From the NCBI RefSeq assembly GCF_001981305.1, contig NZ_MSCW01000004.1:186001-250000 (forward strand): 64,000 nucleotides of DNA. The letters run 5' to 3'. Origin of the DNA: Marinobacter lutaoensis. Its GTDB lineage: Bacteria > Pseudomonadota > Gammaproteobacteria > Pseudomonadales > Oleiphilaceae. The notes beneath the pieces are model-generated. The model saw nothing but the letters and a program-made list of their open reading frames with translations. It was not told where the DNA came from and ran no database searches. Each line of letters begins with the position of its first letter. The first letter of the stretch is position 1. Of the stretch, positions 10,509 through 21,147 are shown piece by piece. The translations under genes were made by a program, and so were the position numbers.

Positions 10509-11525
10509 TCAGGGATTGGTGACCTTGTCGCCCACGGCCAGGGGGCGGGTCGCCTGTAGGATCAGGCCATAGCTCATTTTTTCATAGGTCTTGAATACCA
10601 TCAGCAGGCCGGCACGCTCGGACGGCAGCTCGATGGTTTCTCCAGTCACCGGATCACGCACCAGGTTGCCGCTGCGCAGCACCGCCATGACGTTGCCCGG
10701 TTCGAGCCCGTCCCGGGCTCCGCGGTTGAGGGCCACCACGTTGAACTGACCGATCTGGCTGACCCCTCCGTCCACCGCGATCATCTTGCCCTCGACCTCC
10801 TGCTCCGGCGCACTGGGCACGAAACTTGTGGCGATCGGCCGGTCGACACTGGCCAGCAGACGGTCACCGATGCGGATTTCCTGGTTTGAGGCGGTCAGCT
10901 CCAGGGTCAGCACGTCGCCGTTCTCGGCGGTGACCCGGCCGGTGCCGATGCTGCGTGCCTCCAGGCCCAGAAATTCGCCGGTATCCGGGTCCCGGAACTC
11001 CTGGGTGCGACGGAAGATCCCGACCTTGTCCGCCGGTTTCTCACCCCGGGCGTAGATGCGGTCGCCGGCACCGGTGATGATGCGGCTGTCCTCGCCTTCC
11101 AGCACGTAGGGCGCGCCCTCGATCTCCTCCGGGGTCACGATGCGGGTGTCGGTGAGGAAACTGGCAATGGCATCGAGCGGAATGGCGGGAATCGGCGTGT
11201 CGATTGGTTCGGAGCGGACCTGGGGCGACAGTTTCACCACGTCGCTGCTGGCCACCTTGGTGATGCGGGGCTGACCATCAATGTAGACCAGGGCCAGGCG
11301 ATCACCGGGATAGATCAGATGGGGGTTGGCCACCTGGGGGTTCACATGCCAGATTTCCGGCCAGTACCAGGGGTTGTTCAGGAAGCGCGCCGAGATGTCC
11401 CACAGGGTGTCCCCCTTGACGACAGTGTAACGCTCGGGATGGCCCGGCCGGAGCTCGGGTTGAGCCTGGGCCCAGGAAGTGAACAGCAGCATGGTGACTG
11501 CCAGAGCGTACAGCAGTTTCCTCAT
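10509..11525 (-). CDS. Secreted LysM peptidoglycan-binding protein (PA0020-like)
   Basis: A 338-residue exported protein. An N-terminal signal peptide ends at about AQA in residues 20-22. One LysM domain follows (YTVVKGDTLWDISARFL, about residues 33-80), with a dozen residues rich in Trp and Tyr (PWYWPEIWHVNP). The remainder is a beta-rich domain of unknown function repeated in Pseudomonas PA0020-like proteins. It probably sits in the periplasm bound to the cell wall. It is the first gene of the leftward dprA-tsaC-hemF-aroE series and diverges from def across a 331-nt gap. The conserved place next to dprA does not reveal its job. Confidence 0.85.
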   Translation of the reverse strand: MRKLLYALAVTMLLFTSWAQAQPELRPGHPERYTVVKGDTLWDISARFLNNPWYWPEIWHVNPQVANPHLIYPGDRLALVYIDGQPRITKVASSDVVKLSPQVRSEPIDTPIPAIPLDAIASFLTDTRIVTPEEIEGAPYVLEGEDSRIITGAGDRIYARGEKPADKVGIFRRTQEFRDPDTGEFLGLEARSIGTGRVTAENGDVLTLELTASNQEIRIGDRLLASVDRPIATSFVPSAPEQEVEGKMIAVDGGVSQIGQFNVVALNRGARDGLEPGNVMAVLRSGNLVRDPVTGETIELPSERAGLLMVFKTYEKMSYGLILQATRPLAVGDKVTNP

Positions 11526-11856
11526 TGTCTAAGTCCTTGATCGCGTGCCTTGGGTCATTGCATTCGGTTGGGATGCAGCCGGATTCCTGCAGCTTATTAC
11601 GATGTTATTCCTGTTACTATAGAAGAAGTCTCGGAAATTGTGATGTTATCTTTTGTTCTTCCAGTGGATTCTATTGACGCCGCTGAAAGATTTTCTCTAT
11701 CAACTGGTCAGTTTGTACTCAATCGGCGAATTGAGGGATAATAGCGCCAATTTGCTCGGTCTGCCGCCGCATTTCAGCGATCGCATTCACACGGTTACAT
11801 AAAAGAAAACAGCGACGCACCGGGCACCGTTTCAACAGGGCATATACGCAACGCTT
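11526..11856. promoter_or_regulatory. Divergent intergenic region between LysM gene and def, with a def promoter
   Basis: This 331-nt stretch is more AT-rich than its surroundings. TTGTAC (11713-11718), an 18-nt spacer and GATAAT (11737-11742) form a credible sigma-70 promoter pointing to def, with a leader of about 105 nt. A 63-codon frame at 11550-11741 has no recognisable features and I do not call it a gene. No clear promoter for the leftward LysM operon stood out. Confidence 0.5.
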
Positions 11857-12360
11857 ATGATACTAGAGATCCTCGAATACCCGGACCCGCGCCTGCGCAC
11901 CATCGCCCAACCGGTGGAGGCGGTGACGGACGACATCCGGAAGCTGATCGACGACATGTTCGAGACCATGTACGATGCCAAGGGCATCGGCTTGGCAGCC
12001 ACCCAGGTCAACGTCCACAAGCAGATCATCGTCATGGACCTGTCCGAGGACAAAAGCGAGCCCCGGGTGTTCATCAACCCGGAAGTCGAGATTCTCGACG
12101 GCGAGCCGGAAGCCATGCAGGAAGGCTGCCTGTCCGTACCCGGTTTCTACGAGGACGTGGAGCGCATTGAGCACTGCCGGATCCGCGCCCTGGACCGGGA
12201 CGGCCAGCCGTTCGAACTGGAAGCCCGAGGCCTGCTGGCGGTGTGCATCCAGCATGAGATGGACCACCTCAACGGCAAGCTTTTTGTCGACTACCTCAGC
12301 GCTCTCAAGCGCAACCGGATCAAGAAAAAGCTGGAAAAGCTGCACCGCAAGAGCGCCTGA
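11857..12360 (+). CDS. def: Peptide deformylase
   Basis: A 167-residue metalloenzyme that removes the N-formyl group from nascent proteins at the ribosome. All three PDF motifs are visible: GIGLAATQV (about residue 44), EGCLSVP (about 89), and HEMDHLNG (about 133), which supply the Cys and two His metal ligands and the catalytic Glu. Length equals the E. coli enzyme. It is the first gene of def-fmt-rsmB-trkA. A small hairpin with a T-rich tail follows before fmt. Confidence 0.97.
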   Translation: MILEILEYPDPRLRTIAQPVEAVTDDIRKLIDDMFETMYDAKGIGLAATQVNVHKQIIVMDLSEDKSEPRVFINPEVEILDGEPEAMQEGCLSVPGFYEDVERIEHCRIRALDRDGQPFELEARGLLAVCIQHEMDHLNGKLFVDYLSALKRNRIKKKLEKLHRKSA

Positions 12361-12395
12361 TCCGTCAGGGACGGGCCGAACCGAATGGAACCTGG

Positions 12396-12418
12396 ACCGG
12401 GCAAAGGCCCGGTCTTTT
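12396..12418 (+). terminator. Small intrinsic terminator or attenuator between def and fmt
   Basis: A 7-bp stem ACCGGGC/GCCCGGT with an AAAG loop, followed by CTTTTC. It lies between def and fmt, so it may partly uncouple def from the downstream genes. Confidence 0.5.
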
Positions 12419-12450
12419 CGTCTGCAAACCGGAACAGAGACGTTAACACT

Positions 12451-13380
12451 GTGCGAATCGTATTTGCCGGCACCCCCGATTTTGCCGCCACCGCCCTCCA
12501 GGCCCTGCTGGCCACGCACCATGAGCTGATTGCCGTCTACACCCAACCCGACCGGCCGGCCGGCCGGGGCCGCAAGCCGACCCCAAGCCCGGTGAAGCAG
12601 GTGGCGCTCGACGCCGGCCTGCCGGTGTTCCAGCCGGACACCCTGAAAACCGCCGATGCCCAGCAGACGCTGGCCGGCCTGGCCGCTGACGTCATGGTGG
12701 TGGCGGCCTACGGTCTGATCCTGCCCAAGGCGGTACTGGACCTGCCCCGTCACGGCTGCCTCAACATCCACGCCTCGCTGCTGCCCCGCTGGCGCGGCGC
12801 GGCGCCGATCCAGCGCGCCATCGCCGCCGGCGATACCGAGACCGGCATCACCATCATGCAGATGGACGAAGGCCTGGACACCGGCGCTATGCTGCTGAAG
12901 AAGGCCACCCCAATCCAGGCCGACGACACCGGCGGCCGCCTGCACGACCGGTTGGCCCGGCTCGGCGGCGAAGCCATCGTCGAGGCGCTGACCCGGCTGG
13001 AACAGGGGCGCCTGGCCGGCGAACCCCAGCGGCACGAGGAGGCTTGTTACGCCCACAAGCTGACCAAGGACGAAGGGCACATCGACTGGCACCAGCCGGC
13101 CGAGGTGATCGAGCGGCAGATCCGGGCATTCGACCCCTGGCCCGGCACCTACACCGAGCTGGACGGCCAGCGCCTCCGGCTGCACCAAGCCCACGTGGTG
13201 CCCGGCACCGGTACCCCCGGCACCGTCCTGCGCCGGGAGCGGGACGGCATCGACGTGGCCTGCGGCGAGGACGCCCTGCGCATCACCCGGCTGCAGCTGC
13301 CCGGCGCCCGGGCCCAGTCGGTCAACGACCTGATCAACGGCGGCAAGCCCCTGCTGCTGCCCGGCCAGGAGTTGCGCTGA
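12451..13380 (+). CDS. fmt: Methionyl-tRNA formyltransferase
   Basis: A 309-residue enzyme that transfers a formyl group from 10-formyl-THF to initiator Met-tRNA. The GTG at 12451 starts VRIVFAGTPDFAA, the exact family N-terminus; the longer frame from 12385 would add residues encoded by the preceding hairpin. The catalytic/folate segment HASLLPRWRGAAPIQRAI and the C-terminal OB-like domain (about residues 205-309) are present. It follows def, as in most bacteria, and ends 1 nt before rsmB. Confidence 0.96.
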   Translation: MRIVFAGTPDFAATALQALLATHHELIAVYTQPDRPAGRGRKPTPSPVKQVALDAGLPVFQPDTLKTADAQQTLAGLAADVMVVAAYGLILPKAVLDLPRHGCLNIHASLLPRWRGAAPIQRAIAAGDTETGITIMQMDEGLDTGAMLLKKATPIQADDTGGRLHDRLARLGGEAIVEALTRLEQGRLAGEPQRHEEACYAHKLTKDEGHIDWHQPAEVIERQIRAFDPWPGTYTELDGQRLRLHQAHVVPGTGTPGTVLRRERDGIDVACGEDALRITRLQLPGARAQSVNDLINGGKPLLLPGQELR

Positions 13381-13381
13381 C

Positions 13382-14683
13382 ATGAGCACCGACGCCCGGT
13401 CCCTGCGCGCACTGGCCGCCACCGTCCTGCTGGCGGTGGAGCAGGGCCAGTCCCTGTCCCAATGCCTGCCGCCGGCGCTGGCACGGCTGGCACCGGATAC
13501 CCGACCCGCGCTGCAGGCCCTGTGTTACGGTGCCTGCCGCTGGTTCCACCGGCTCGACGACGAACTGCGCGGCCGGCTGCGCCGGCCCCTGCGCAAACAC
13601 GACCGGATCATCCATCACCTGATGCTGCTGGCGTTGTTCCAACTGCGTTTCAGCGAGCAGGCCCGTTACGCCATCCTCAACGAATCGGTGGACGCCTGCC
13701 GGGAGCTGGGCAAGCCGCACCTGGCCGGCCTGGTCAACGGCGTGCTGCGGGCCGCCGAAAGGGAGGGCGCGCCGGCCCCCCGGGACGACGCGGCCCGCTT
13801 CAGCCACCCGGACTGGATGGTGGCCAAACTGCGCCACAACTGGCCCGGCCACTGGACCACCATCCTCGACGCCAACAACATCCAGGCCCCCATGACCCTG
13901 AGGGTCAATGCCCGCCGGTATCGCCGGGAGGACTACCTGGCCGAACTGGCGCGGGCCGGCATCGACGCCGAAGCCACCCGCTTCGCCACCATGGGCATCC
14001 AGCTGGTGCAACCGGTACCGGTGGAGCGGCTGCCCGGCTTTGCCGACGGCGCTGTCAGCGTCCAGGACGAAGCCGCCCAGTTATGCACCGGCCTGCTGGA
14101 CCTGGCGCCGGGGCAACGGGTACTGGACGCCTGCGCCGCCCCCGGCGGCAAGACCTGCGCCATCCTCGAAGCCTGCCCGGCACTGGCCGACGTGGTGGCC
14201 ATCGACGAGTCCGCCGAGCGGCTGCCCCGGATTGAGGACAACTTGGCGCGGCTGGACCTGGACGCCACCCTGATTCAGGCCGACGCCGCCGATCTGGAAC
14301 GCTGGTGGGACGGGCGCCCCTTCGATCGCATCCTGCTGGACGTGCCCTGCAGCGCCACCGGCGTGATTCGCCGGCACCCGGACATCAAGCTGCTGCGCCG
14401 GGAATCGGACATCGTGCCCCTGGCCGGTATCCAGCTGGGCCTGCTGCAGGCCATGTGGTCCCTGCTGGCCCCGGGTGGACGCCTGGTGTACGCCACCTGT
14501 TCGGTGTTCCCGCAGGAAAACCACCGTATAATTCAGCGATTCCGCACCCAGTCTCCGGAGGCACGTCTGCTCGAGCCCGCCGTCGACTGGGGCCTGGATA
14601 CCGGCGCCGGCCGGCAACTGCTGCCCAACCCGAACAGCCACGACGGCTTCTTCTACGCGGTACTGGAGAAACCCCGACCATGA
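13382..14683 (+). CDS. rsmB: 16S rRNA (cytosine-967-C5)-methyltransferase
   Basis: A 433-residue SAM-dependent enzyme methylating C967 of 16S rRNA. An N-terminal NusB-like RNA-binding domain (about 1-140) is followed by the Rossmann methyltransferase domain. The SAM motif is [16 protein letters not shown], the catalytic cysteine pair is in [16 protein letters not shown] and [12 protein letters not shown]. Its stop codon overlaps the trkA start as ATGA (14680-14683), indicating translational coupling. Confidence 0.96.
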   Translation: MSTDARSLRALAATVLLAVEQGQSLSQCLPPALARLAPDTRPALQALCYGACRWFHRLDDELRGRLRRPLRKHDRIIHHLMLLALFQLRFSEQARYAILNESVDACRELGKPHLAGLVNGVLRAAEREGAPAPRDDAARFSHPDWMVAKLRHNWPGHWTTILDANNIQAPMTLRVNARRYRREDYLAELARAGIDAEATRFATMGIQLVQPVPVERLPGFADGAVSVQDEAAQLCTGLLDLAPGQRVLDACAAPGGKTCAILEACPALADVVAIDESAERLPRIEDNLARLDLDATLIQADAADLERWWDGRPFDRILLDVPCSATGVIRRHPDIKLLRRESDIVPLAGIQLGLLQAMWSLLAPGGRLVYATCSVFPQENHRIIQRFRTQSPEARLLEPAVDWGLDTGAGRQLLPNPNSHDGFFYAVLEKPRP

Positions 14684-16071
14684 AGATCCTGATTCTCGGC
14701 GCCGGCCAGGTCGGCGGCACCCTGGCCGAAAACCTGGCCAACGAAGCCAACGACATCACCGTGATTGACAGCGACGGAGCCCGGCTCCGGGAGCTTCAGG
14801 ACCGCCTCGACATCCGTACCGTACAGGGCAAGGCCTCCTACCCCACCATCCTGCGCGCCGCCGGCGCGCCGGACGCGGACATGGTCATCGCCGTCACCAA
14901 CAGCGACGAGACCAACATGGTGGCCTGCCAGGTCTCGAAGCTGCTGTACAAGACTCCGACCACCATCTGCCGGGTGCGCGCCAACGCCTATCTGGCCAAG
15001 CCGGAACTGTTCGCCAACAAGGACTCGGACAGCCCGGGCGGCTTCCCCATCGACGTACTGATCAGCCCCGAGCACTTGGTCACCAAGCACATCACCCGGC
15101 TGATCGAATACCCCGGCGCGCTGCAAGTACTGGAGTTTTCCAAGGGGCTGGCGCGGCTGGTGGCGATCCAGGCCACCAAGGGTGGCCCGCTGGTGGGCCA
15201 CGAACTGTCCTACCTGCGCAACCACATGCCCCGCATCGATACCCGGGTCGCCGCCATCTTCCGCAAGGACCGCGCCATCATGCCCCAGGGCGATACCGTG
15301 ATTGAGGACGGCGACGAGGTGTTCTTCATCGCCGCCACCGACCACATCCGCTCGGTCATGAGCGAGCTGCAACCGCTGGAGAAGCCTTACAAACGCATCT
15401 TCATCTGCGGCGGTGGCAACATCGGCCATCGACTGGCCAACACCCTGGAAAGTCGCTACCACGTCAAGCTGCTGGAACGGGACCACGACCGCTGCGTGAC
15501 CCTGTCGGAAAACCTGCGCAAGACCGTGGTGCTGGAAGGGGATGCCGCCAACAAGGACATCCTGCTGGAGGAAAACATCGAGAACACCGACGTGTTCTGC
15601 GCGGTCACCAACGACGACGAAGCCAACATCATGGCCTCGCTGCTGGCCAAGCGCCTGGGCGCGCGCAAGGTGCTCACCCTGATCAACAACCCCGACTATG
15701 TGGACCTGATCCAGGGTGGCGAGATCGATGTCGCCATCTCACCCCAGCAGACCACCATCGGCAGCCTGCTCACCCACGTTCGCCGGGGCGACGTGGTCAA
15801 TGTGTACTCACTGCGCCGGGGCGCCGCGGAGGCCATCGAAGCCATCGCCCACGGCGACCACCGCTCGTCGAAGGTGGTGGGGCGCCGGCTGGACGAGATC
15901 AACCTGCCGGAAGGCACCACCATCGGCGCCATCGTGCGCCACAACGAGGTGCTGATCGCCCACGACCACCTGCGGGTACAACCGGACGATCACGTCATCC
16001 TGTTCCTGGTGGACAAGTCCCGGGTCCGGGACGTGGAGAAGCTGTTCCAGGTGGGACTGACCTTCTTCTGA
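14680..16071 (+). CDS. trkA: Trk system potassium uptake regulatory protein TrkA
   Basis: A 463-residue peripheral membrane protein that binds NAD(H) and gates the TrkH/TrkG K+ channel. It contains two tandem RCK units: the first opens with [18 protein letters not shown], the second with [18 protein letters not shown] (about residue 232), each followed by a TrkA-C domain. The ATG at 14680 overlaps the rsmB stop by 4 nt. No trkH is present in the window. The order def-fmt-rsmB-trkA is a conserved gammaproteobacterial block. Confidence 0.96.
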   Translation: MKILILGAGQVGGTLAENLANEANDITVIDSDGARLRELQDRLDIRTVQGKASYPTILRAAGAPDADMVIAVTNSDETNMVACQVSKLLYKTPTTICRVRANAYLAKPELFANKDSDSPGGFPIDVLISPEHLVTKHITRLIEYPGALQVLEFSKGLARLVAIQATKGGPLVGHELSYLRNHMPRIDTRVAAIFRKDRAIMPQGDTVIEDGDEVFFIAATDHIRSVMSELQPLEKPYKRIFICGGGNIGHRLANTLESRYHVKLLERDHDRCVTLSENLRKTVVLEGDAANKDILLEENIENTDVFCAVTNDDEANIMASLLAKRLGARKVLTLINNPDYVDLIQGGEIDVAISPQQTTIGSLLTHVRRGDVVNVYSLRRGAAEAIEAIAHGDHRSSKVVGRRLDEINLPEGTTIGAIVRHNEVLIAHDHLRVQPDDHVILFLVDKSRVRDVEKLFQVGLTFF

Positions 16072-16098
16072 CCGTGAAAACAACCACCTGGGCGGTGC

Positions 16099-16128
16099 TT
16101 AGAAATGCAGCGAAAGCGCGCGTATAAT
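16099..16128 (+). promoter_or_regulatory. Sigma-70 promoter for glyQS
   Basis: A perfect TATAAT at 16123-16128, preceded by a weak -35 TTAGAA (16099-16104) with 18-nt spacing, about 70 nt upstream of the glyQ start. Confidence 0.6.
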
Positions 16129-16199
16129 GCGCCTTCCTTTGGCGTGTCCCGGCGGGTGAACGGGACACCACACACAGACTGACTCAGCAGGCAAACGTC

Positions 16200-17225
16200 G
16201 TGACAGACAAGGCAACGAACACTCCCGCACCGGATATCAAGACCTTCCAGGGTCTGATCCTGGCTCTGCAGAACTTCTGGGCGCAGCACGGCTGCGTGGT
16301 CCTCCAGCCCCTGGACATGGAAGTGGGCGCCGGCACCTTCCACCCGGCCACCTTCCTGCGGGCCATCGGGCCGGAAACCTGGAACGCGGCCTATGTTCAG
16401 CCCAGCCGCCGTCCCACCGACGGCCGCTACGGGGAAAACCCCAACCGTCTGCAGCATTACTACCAGTTCCAGGTCGTGCTCAAGCCGTCCCCGGACAACA
16501 TTCAGGAGCTCTACCTCGATTCCCTCCGGGCTCTGGGCCTGGACCCGCTGGTCCACGACATCCGCTTCGTCGAGGACAACTGGGAATCACCCACCCTGGG
16601 CGCCTGGGGTCTGGGCTGGGAAATCTGGCTCAACGGCATGGAAGTGACCCAGTTCACCTACTTCCAACAGGTGGGCGGCCTGGAATGCTATCCAGTCACC
16701 GGCGAACTGACCTACGGGCTGGAGCGTATCGCCATGTACCTGCAGGGCGTGGACAGCGTCTATGACTTGGTCTGGACCGACGGCCCGGACGGCGTGGTCA
16801 CCTACGGCGACGTGTTCCACCAGAACGAGGTGGAGATGTCCGCCTACAACTTCGAGCAGGCCGACACCGACTTCCTGTTCCACTGCTTCGACGTGTATGA
16901 GCGGGAAAGTGCCCGCCTGATCGACGCCGGCCTGCCACTGCCGGCCTATGAGCAGGTACTGAAAGCCTCCCACACCTTCAACCTGCTGGACGCCCGGCAC
17001 GCCATCTCCGTGACCGAGCGCCAGCGTTTTATCCTGCGGGTCCGCACCCTGGCCCGGTCGGTGGCCCAGGCCTACTTCGAAAGCCGGCGCAAGCTGGGCT
17101 TCCCGCTGGCGCCGGAGGCCCTGCGCGAGGAAGTCCTGGCCGCCACCGCGGCCGCCGAGGCCAAGGCCAACGGCAAGAAGGGCAAGAAACCGAACACGGC
17201 AGCGCAGGAACAGGGGAACGCATAA
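16200..17225 (+). CDS. glyQ: Glycyl-tRNA synthetase alpha subunit
   Basis: A 341-residue catalytic subunit of the bacterial alpha2beta2 GlyRS. The class II core is plain: [33 protein letters not shown], and [19 protein letters not shown]. The start is GTG at 16200 (VTDKATN), because the conserved segment begins about 15 residues later. The C-terminus carries a lysine-rich tail ([11 protein letters not shown]) beyond the usual length of about 300. It is followed by glyS after 2 nt. Confidence 0.97.
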   Translation: MTDKATNTPAPDIKTFQGLILALQNFWAQHGCVVLQPLDMEVGAGTFHPATFLRAIGPETWNAAYVQPSRRPTDGRYGENPNRLQHYYQFQVVLKPSPDNIQELYLDSLRALGLDPLVHDIRFVEDNWESPTLGAWGLGWEIWLNGMEVTQFTYFQQVGGLECYPVTGELTYGLERIAMYLQGVDSVYDLVWTDGPDGVVTYGDVFHQNEVEMSAYNFEQADTDFLFHCFDVYERESARLIDAGLPLPAYEQVLKASHTFNLLDARHAISVTERQRFILRVRTLARSVAQAYFESRRKLGFPLAPEALREEVLAATAAAEAKANGKKGKKPNTAAQEQGNA

Positions 17226-17227
17226 CC

Positions 17228-19309
17228 ATGGCAACACAGGATTTTCTGGTCGAACTGGGCACCGAGGAGCTGCCTCCGAAGGCCCTCAAACCACTGTCCG
17301 ACGCCTTCACCCAGGGCATCGCCCAGGGTCTGAAGGACGCCGGCCTGGACTTTGGTCGGGTTGAGGCCTTCGCCGCCCCCCGCCGGCTGGCGGTGCGGGT
17401 CCGCGACCTGGCCGACGCCCAGCCGGACAAGCCGGTGGAAAAACGTGGCCCGGCGGTCAAGGCCGCGTTCGACGACGCCGGTAACCCGACCCGCGCCCTG
17501 ACCGGCTTCGCCAACTCCCTGGGTGTGACCCCGGACCAGCTGGACACCCTGGAAACCGATAAGGGGGCCTGGCTGGTCTACCGTACCGTCGAGCAGGGCA
17601 AGGCCACGGTCGACCTGCTGCCGCAGCTGGTGGAGCAGGCGCTGGCGGCGCTGCCCATTCCCAAGCGCATGCGCTGGGGCGCCTACCGTACCGAGTTCGT
17701 GCGCCCGGTGCACTGGGTGGTGCTGCTGTACGGTAACCAAGTCATCAACACCCCGATCATGGGCCTGACCCCCGGCAACAAGACCCGGGGCCATCGTTTC
17801 CACTGCCCGGAACCGCTGATCGTGCCGACCCCGAACGACTACGAGGTGGTGCTCAAGCAGGAAGGCCATGTGCTGGCCGATTTCGCCGAGCGCCGCGAGC
17901 AGATCCGCGCCGGTGTGGAAGCCCTGGCGGAGCGGGAAACCGGCGGTCGCGCGGTGATCGACGAGGACCTGCTGGACGAGGTTACCGCCCTGAACGAGTG
18001 GCCGGTGCCGCTGATGGGCCGGTTCGAGGAACGCTTCCTGGCGGTGCCGCCGGAGGCTCTGATCTCCTCCATGAAGGAGCACCAGAAATACTTCCACGTG
18101 GTGGACCGGGACGGGCGCATGCTGCCGCTGTTCATCACCGTCGCCAACATCGAGAGCAAGGACCCGGCCCAGGTCATCGCCGGCAACGAGAAAGTGATTC
18201 GCCCGCGTCTGTCCGACGCCGCGTTCTTCTACGAAACCGACCGCAAGACCCGGCTGGAAGACCGCGTCGACGCGCTCAAGCCGATCGTGTTCCAGGAGAA
18301 ACTGGGCAGCCTGTACGACAAGTCCATGCGGGTGGCGGCGCTGGCCCGCCGGATCGCCGAGGCCATCGGCAGCGACCCGGCCCTGGCCGAACGGGCGGCG
18401 CGCCTGGCCAAGACCGATCTGGTCACCGAGATGGTGCTGGAGTTCACCGAGCTGCAGGGCATCATGGGCCAGTACTACGCACGCCACGACGGCGAACCGG
18501 AAGAGGTGGCCCAGGCGCTGAACGAGCAGTACATGCCGCGCTTCGCCGGTGACGACCTGCCCACCACCCCGACCGGCTGCGCCGTGGCCATTGCCGACCG
18601 GATCGACTCGCTGGTGGGCCTGTTCGGCATCAACCAGCCGCCTTCCGGCACCCGCGACCCGTTCGCGCTGCGCCGGGCCGCCCTGGGTGTGCTGCGCATC
18701 ATCATCGAGCGGCAGCTGCCGCTGGATCTGCAGACCCTGTGCGAATGGGCCGAGCAGAACTTCACCGTGCTCACCGAAACCCGGGTGGCGGACACCGTGG
18801 TGGACTACATGCTGGAGCGTTTCCGCGCCCACTACGAGGAACAGGGCATCGGCGCCGAGGTGTACCTGGCGGTGCATGCCCGCCGGCCGACCCGGCCGCT
18901 GGACTTCGATCGCCGGGTGAAGGCGGTCGAGGCCTTCCGCCAGCTGCCGGAGGCCCAGGCCCTGGCCGCCGCCAACAAGCGGGTGTCCAACATCCTCACC
19001 AAGCAGGGCGGTGACGACGTTCCCGAAAGCGTCGACACCGGCCGCCTGCAGGACGCCGCCGAGAAGGCCCTCGCCGCCAAGGTGGACGAACTCTCGGCCC
19101 AGGTGGGCCCACTGTTCGACCAGGGTGACTACGCCAGCGCCCTGACCGCCCTGGCCGGCCTGAGGGCGCCGGTGGACACCTTCTTCGACCAGGTCATGGT
19201 GATGGCCGAGGACGACGCGGTGCGGCGCAACCGCCTGGCCCTGCTCAACCGTCTGCGCAACCTGTTCCTGCGGGTCGCGGACATTTCCCTGTTGCCCACC
19301 GGGGGCTGA
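17228..19309 (+). CDS. glyS: Glycyl-tRNA synthetase beta subunit
   Basis: A 693-residue tRNA-binding subunit of tetrameric GlyRS. It starts [15 protein letters not shown], the family hallmark, and contains [33 protein letters not shown], an HD-like region, and a C-terminal anticodon-binding DALR-type domain. Length matches E. coli GlyS (689). The spacing of 2 nt to glyQ means one operon. A long frame on the opposite strand across this gene is only a coding shadow. Confidence 0.97.
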   Translation: MATQDFLVELGTEELPPKALKPLSDAFTQGIAQGLKDAGLDFGRVEAFAAPRRLAVRVRDLADAQPDKPVEKRGPAVKAAFDDAGNPTRALTGFANSLGVTPDQLDTLETDKGAWLVYRTVEQGKATVDLLPQLVEQALAALPIPKRMRWGAYRTEFVRPVHWVVLLYGNQVINTPIMGLTPGNKTRGHRFHCPEPLIVPTPNDYEVVLKQEGHVLADFAERREQIRAGVEALAERETGGRAVIDEDLLDEVTALNEWPVPLMGRFEERFLAVPPEALISSMKEHQKYFHVVDRDGRMLPLFITVANIESKDPAQVIAGNEKVIRPRLSDAAFFYETDRKTRLEDRVDALKPIVFQEKLGSLYDKSMRVAALARRIAEAIGSDPALAERAARLAKTDLVTEMVLEFTELQGIMGQYYARHDGEPEEVAQALNEQYMPRFAGDDLPTTPTGCAVAIADRIDSLVGLFGINQPPSGTRDPFALRRAALGVLRIIIERQLPLDLQTLCEWAEQNFTVLTETRVADTVVDYMLERFRAHYEEQGIGAEVYLAVHARRPTRPLDFDRRVKAVEAFRQLPEAQALAAANKRVSNILTKQGGDDVPESVDTGRLQDAAEKALAAKVDELSAQVGPLFDQGDYASALTALAGLRAPVDTFFDQVMVMAEDDAVRRNRLALLNRLRNLFLRVADISLLPTGG

Positions 19310-19344
19310 CCCCGGTGCCACGGCCGGTTGCGGAGACCTGAGTG

Positions 19345-19365
19345 AAAAAACCCCCTTCGGGGGGT
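19345..19365 (-). terminator. Leftward intrinsic terminator between glyS and tRNA-Pro
   Basis: ACCCCC-TTCG-GGGGGT (19350-19365) forms a 6-bp stem with a UUCG-like loop. Read leftward it is followed by six Ts (A-tract 19345-19350). Read rightward it has no T-run, so it would stop transcripts entering from the ABC-exporter side more readily than glyQS transcripts. Confidence 0.5.
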
Positions 19366-19386
19366 AGCCAAAACCCAAGGAATCCG

Positions 19387-19392
19387 TATAAT
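19387..19392 (+). promoter_or_regulatory. -10 element of the tRNA-Pro promoter
   Basis: A perfect TATAAT lies 13 nt before the mature tRNA 5' end. The -35 (TAGCCA, 19365-19370) is poor. Confidence 0.55.
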
Positions 19393-19405
19393 ACCGGCCG
19401 TTGTT

Positions 19406-19482
<77 letters not shown>

Positions 19483-19643
19483 TTTCCTTCCCGTATCACT
19501 CGTTTCCCCCGTTTCCGGCTGTTGCAGCCAAGTCCCCGTTCCCCACGCATGGCGTCGCCTCCGAAGCTCTTGACTCCGGACTGCGCATCCCGTGAACTGT
19601 CTCCAGAATGGGATCGACCAAACATCGATTGCGAGGGACGCTC

Positions 19644-20006
19644 ATGAAACAGCTGGGTTGGCGCCTGCTGGCCGCCGTGTTCGTGGCCCTCGGCCTCGTC
19701 GGCGCGGTGCTGCCGGTGATGCCGACCACGGTGTTCCTGCTGCTGGGGGCCTGGGCCGCCGGTCACGGCTGGCCGGGGTTGCACGACTGGCTGCTCGGCC
19801 ACCCGCGCTACGGCCCGGTGATCGTCCAGTGGCGCAGCCACGGCATCGTGCCGCGCCGCGCCAAGTGGTTGGCCACCGGGTCCATTCTGGTCAGCATTGT
19901 CATCCTTTGCGTCGGCACCGACGTGGCCTGGCTGAAGTGGAGCATTCCGCCGCTGCTTGGCCTGCTGCTGATCTGGCTGTGGCGACGCCCGGAAAAGCCC
20001 GCCTGA
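19644..20006 (+). CDS. DUF454 (YbaN-like) inner-membrane protein
   Basis: A 120-residue protein with hydrophobic segments at about residues 5-37 and 75-112. The family stretch GLVGAVLPVMPTTVFLLLGAWAAG near the N-terminus identifies DUF454/YbaN. E. coli YbaN is the nearest named example I know; no function is established. The ATG at 19644 is preceded by GAGGGA; an in-frame ATG 36 nt earlier lacks such a site. It is convergent with the ABC permease gene, with only 4 nt between stops. Confidence 0.8.
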   Translation: MKQLGWRLLAAVFVALGLVGAVLPVMPTTVFLLLGAWAAGHGWPGLHDWLLGHPRYGPVIVQWRSHGIVPRRAKWLATGSILVSIVILCVGTDVAWLKWSIPPLLGLLLIWLWRRPEKPA

Positions 20007-20010
20007 CCGG

Positions 20011-21144
20011 TTAGACCGACAGGTGGCGCCGGAACAGCGCCAGGGCGGCACCGAAGAACACCGTGCCAATCGCCGCCAGCGCCAGCATCTGCGGCCACAC
20101 CACCTCGAGGCCGGCCCCCCGGTAGAGGATGGCTTGGGCCATGCTGACGAAATGCGTGGTGGGTGCCGCCAGCATCAGGTCCTGCACCAGTTCCGGCATG
20201 CTCTCGCGCGGGGTGATGCCGCCGGACAACAGTTGCAGTGGCAGGATGGTGAGGATCAGCAGCAAACCGAACTGCGGCATGGTTCGGGCCACGGTGCCGA
20301 TCAGGATGCCGATGGCGGTGGTGGAAAACAGGTGGATCAGGGCTCCGCTCAGGAACAGCAGCACGGAGCCGCGAATGGGCACCTGCAGGCCGTACCGGAT
20401 CACCAGGGTCACCGACAGGGTGGCCGCCAGCATCACCACCAGGCCATTGGCCCACACCTTGGCGGCCATGATTTCAAACGGCCGCAGCGGCATCACCATC
20501 AGGTGTTCGATGGTGCCGTGCTCCCGCTCCCGGATCAGAGCCGCGCCGGACAGGATGATGCTGATCAGGGTGATCTCGGTAATCAACTCCATCACGCCCC
20601 CGAACCAGGTGCCATCCAGATTGGGATTGAAGCTGACCCGGGTCACCAGGTTGATCGGCAGAGTCGAGGCCGAGCTGCCCGGCTCCAGGAACTCCGCCAC
20701 CTCGGTGGTCACATAGCTCTGGATGTAGTTGGCGCCGATGAACGCCTGGGTCATGCGGGTGGCGTCGATGTTCAGCTGCAGGTCCGTGACCCGGCCTTCC
20801 CGGATGTCCCGTTCGAACCCATCGGGGATAACCAAGGCAAAGGTGTACAGACCCTTGTCCAGCAGCTCGTCCACCTGCTCGAAGCCGATCAGCGCCGGCG
20901 TCTGGAACCAGGGCGGCTGGAAGGCATTGATCAGACGGCCGGACAGCACCGTCTGGTCCTGGTCCACCACCGCGATCGGCGCGTTGTTCAATTCCAGGGA
21001 GCCGGCCGAGCCGGCGGCGTAGACCATCAGCGAGAAGGCCACCGCGACGAACACCAGCAGCACCTTGTCACGCCACAGACTGCGCAGTTCCTTGACCCCG
21101 AGGTGCCAGATGCTGGCGATGGCGTTTCGTTTGCGTGTCGTCAT
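20011..21144 (-). CDS. ABC-2 type transporter permease (YhhJ-like)
   Basis: A 377-residue inner-membrane permease. An N-terminal helix (VLLVFVAVAFSLMVYAAG) is followed by a large periplasmic domain and five C-terminal helices. The ABC-2 signature region REREHGTIEHLMVMPLRPFEIMAAKVW is clear. It is the third gene of an exporter operon: membrane-fusion protein, fused ATPase-permease, permease. E. coli yhiI-rbbA-yhhJ has the same order. The substrate is unknown; related systems export drugs or act at the envelope. Confidence 0.88.
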   Translation of the reverse strand: MTTRKRNAIASIWHLGVKELRSLWRDKVLLVFVAVAFSLMVYAAGSAGSLELNNAPIAVVDQDQTVLSGRLINAFQPPWFQTPALIGFEQVDELLDKGLYTFALVIPDGFERDIREGRVTDLQLNIDATRMTQAFIGANYIQSYVTTEVAEFLEPGSSASTLPINLVTRVSFNPNLDGTWFGGVMELITEITLISIILSGAALIREREHGTIEHLMVMPLRPFEIMAAKVWANGLVVMLAATLSVTLVIRYGLQVPIRGSVLLFLSGALIHLFSTTAIGILIGTVARTMPQFGLLLILTILPLQLLSGGITPRESMPELVQDLMLAAPTTHFVSMAQAILYRGAGLEVVWPQMLALAAIGTVFFGAALALFRRHLSV

Positions 21145-21147
21145 GGC

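Noticed and set aside
11550..11741. Small rightward frame of 63 codons in the def upstream region
   Set aside because: No ribosome site or known family; it covers the def promoter region.
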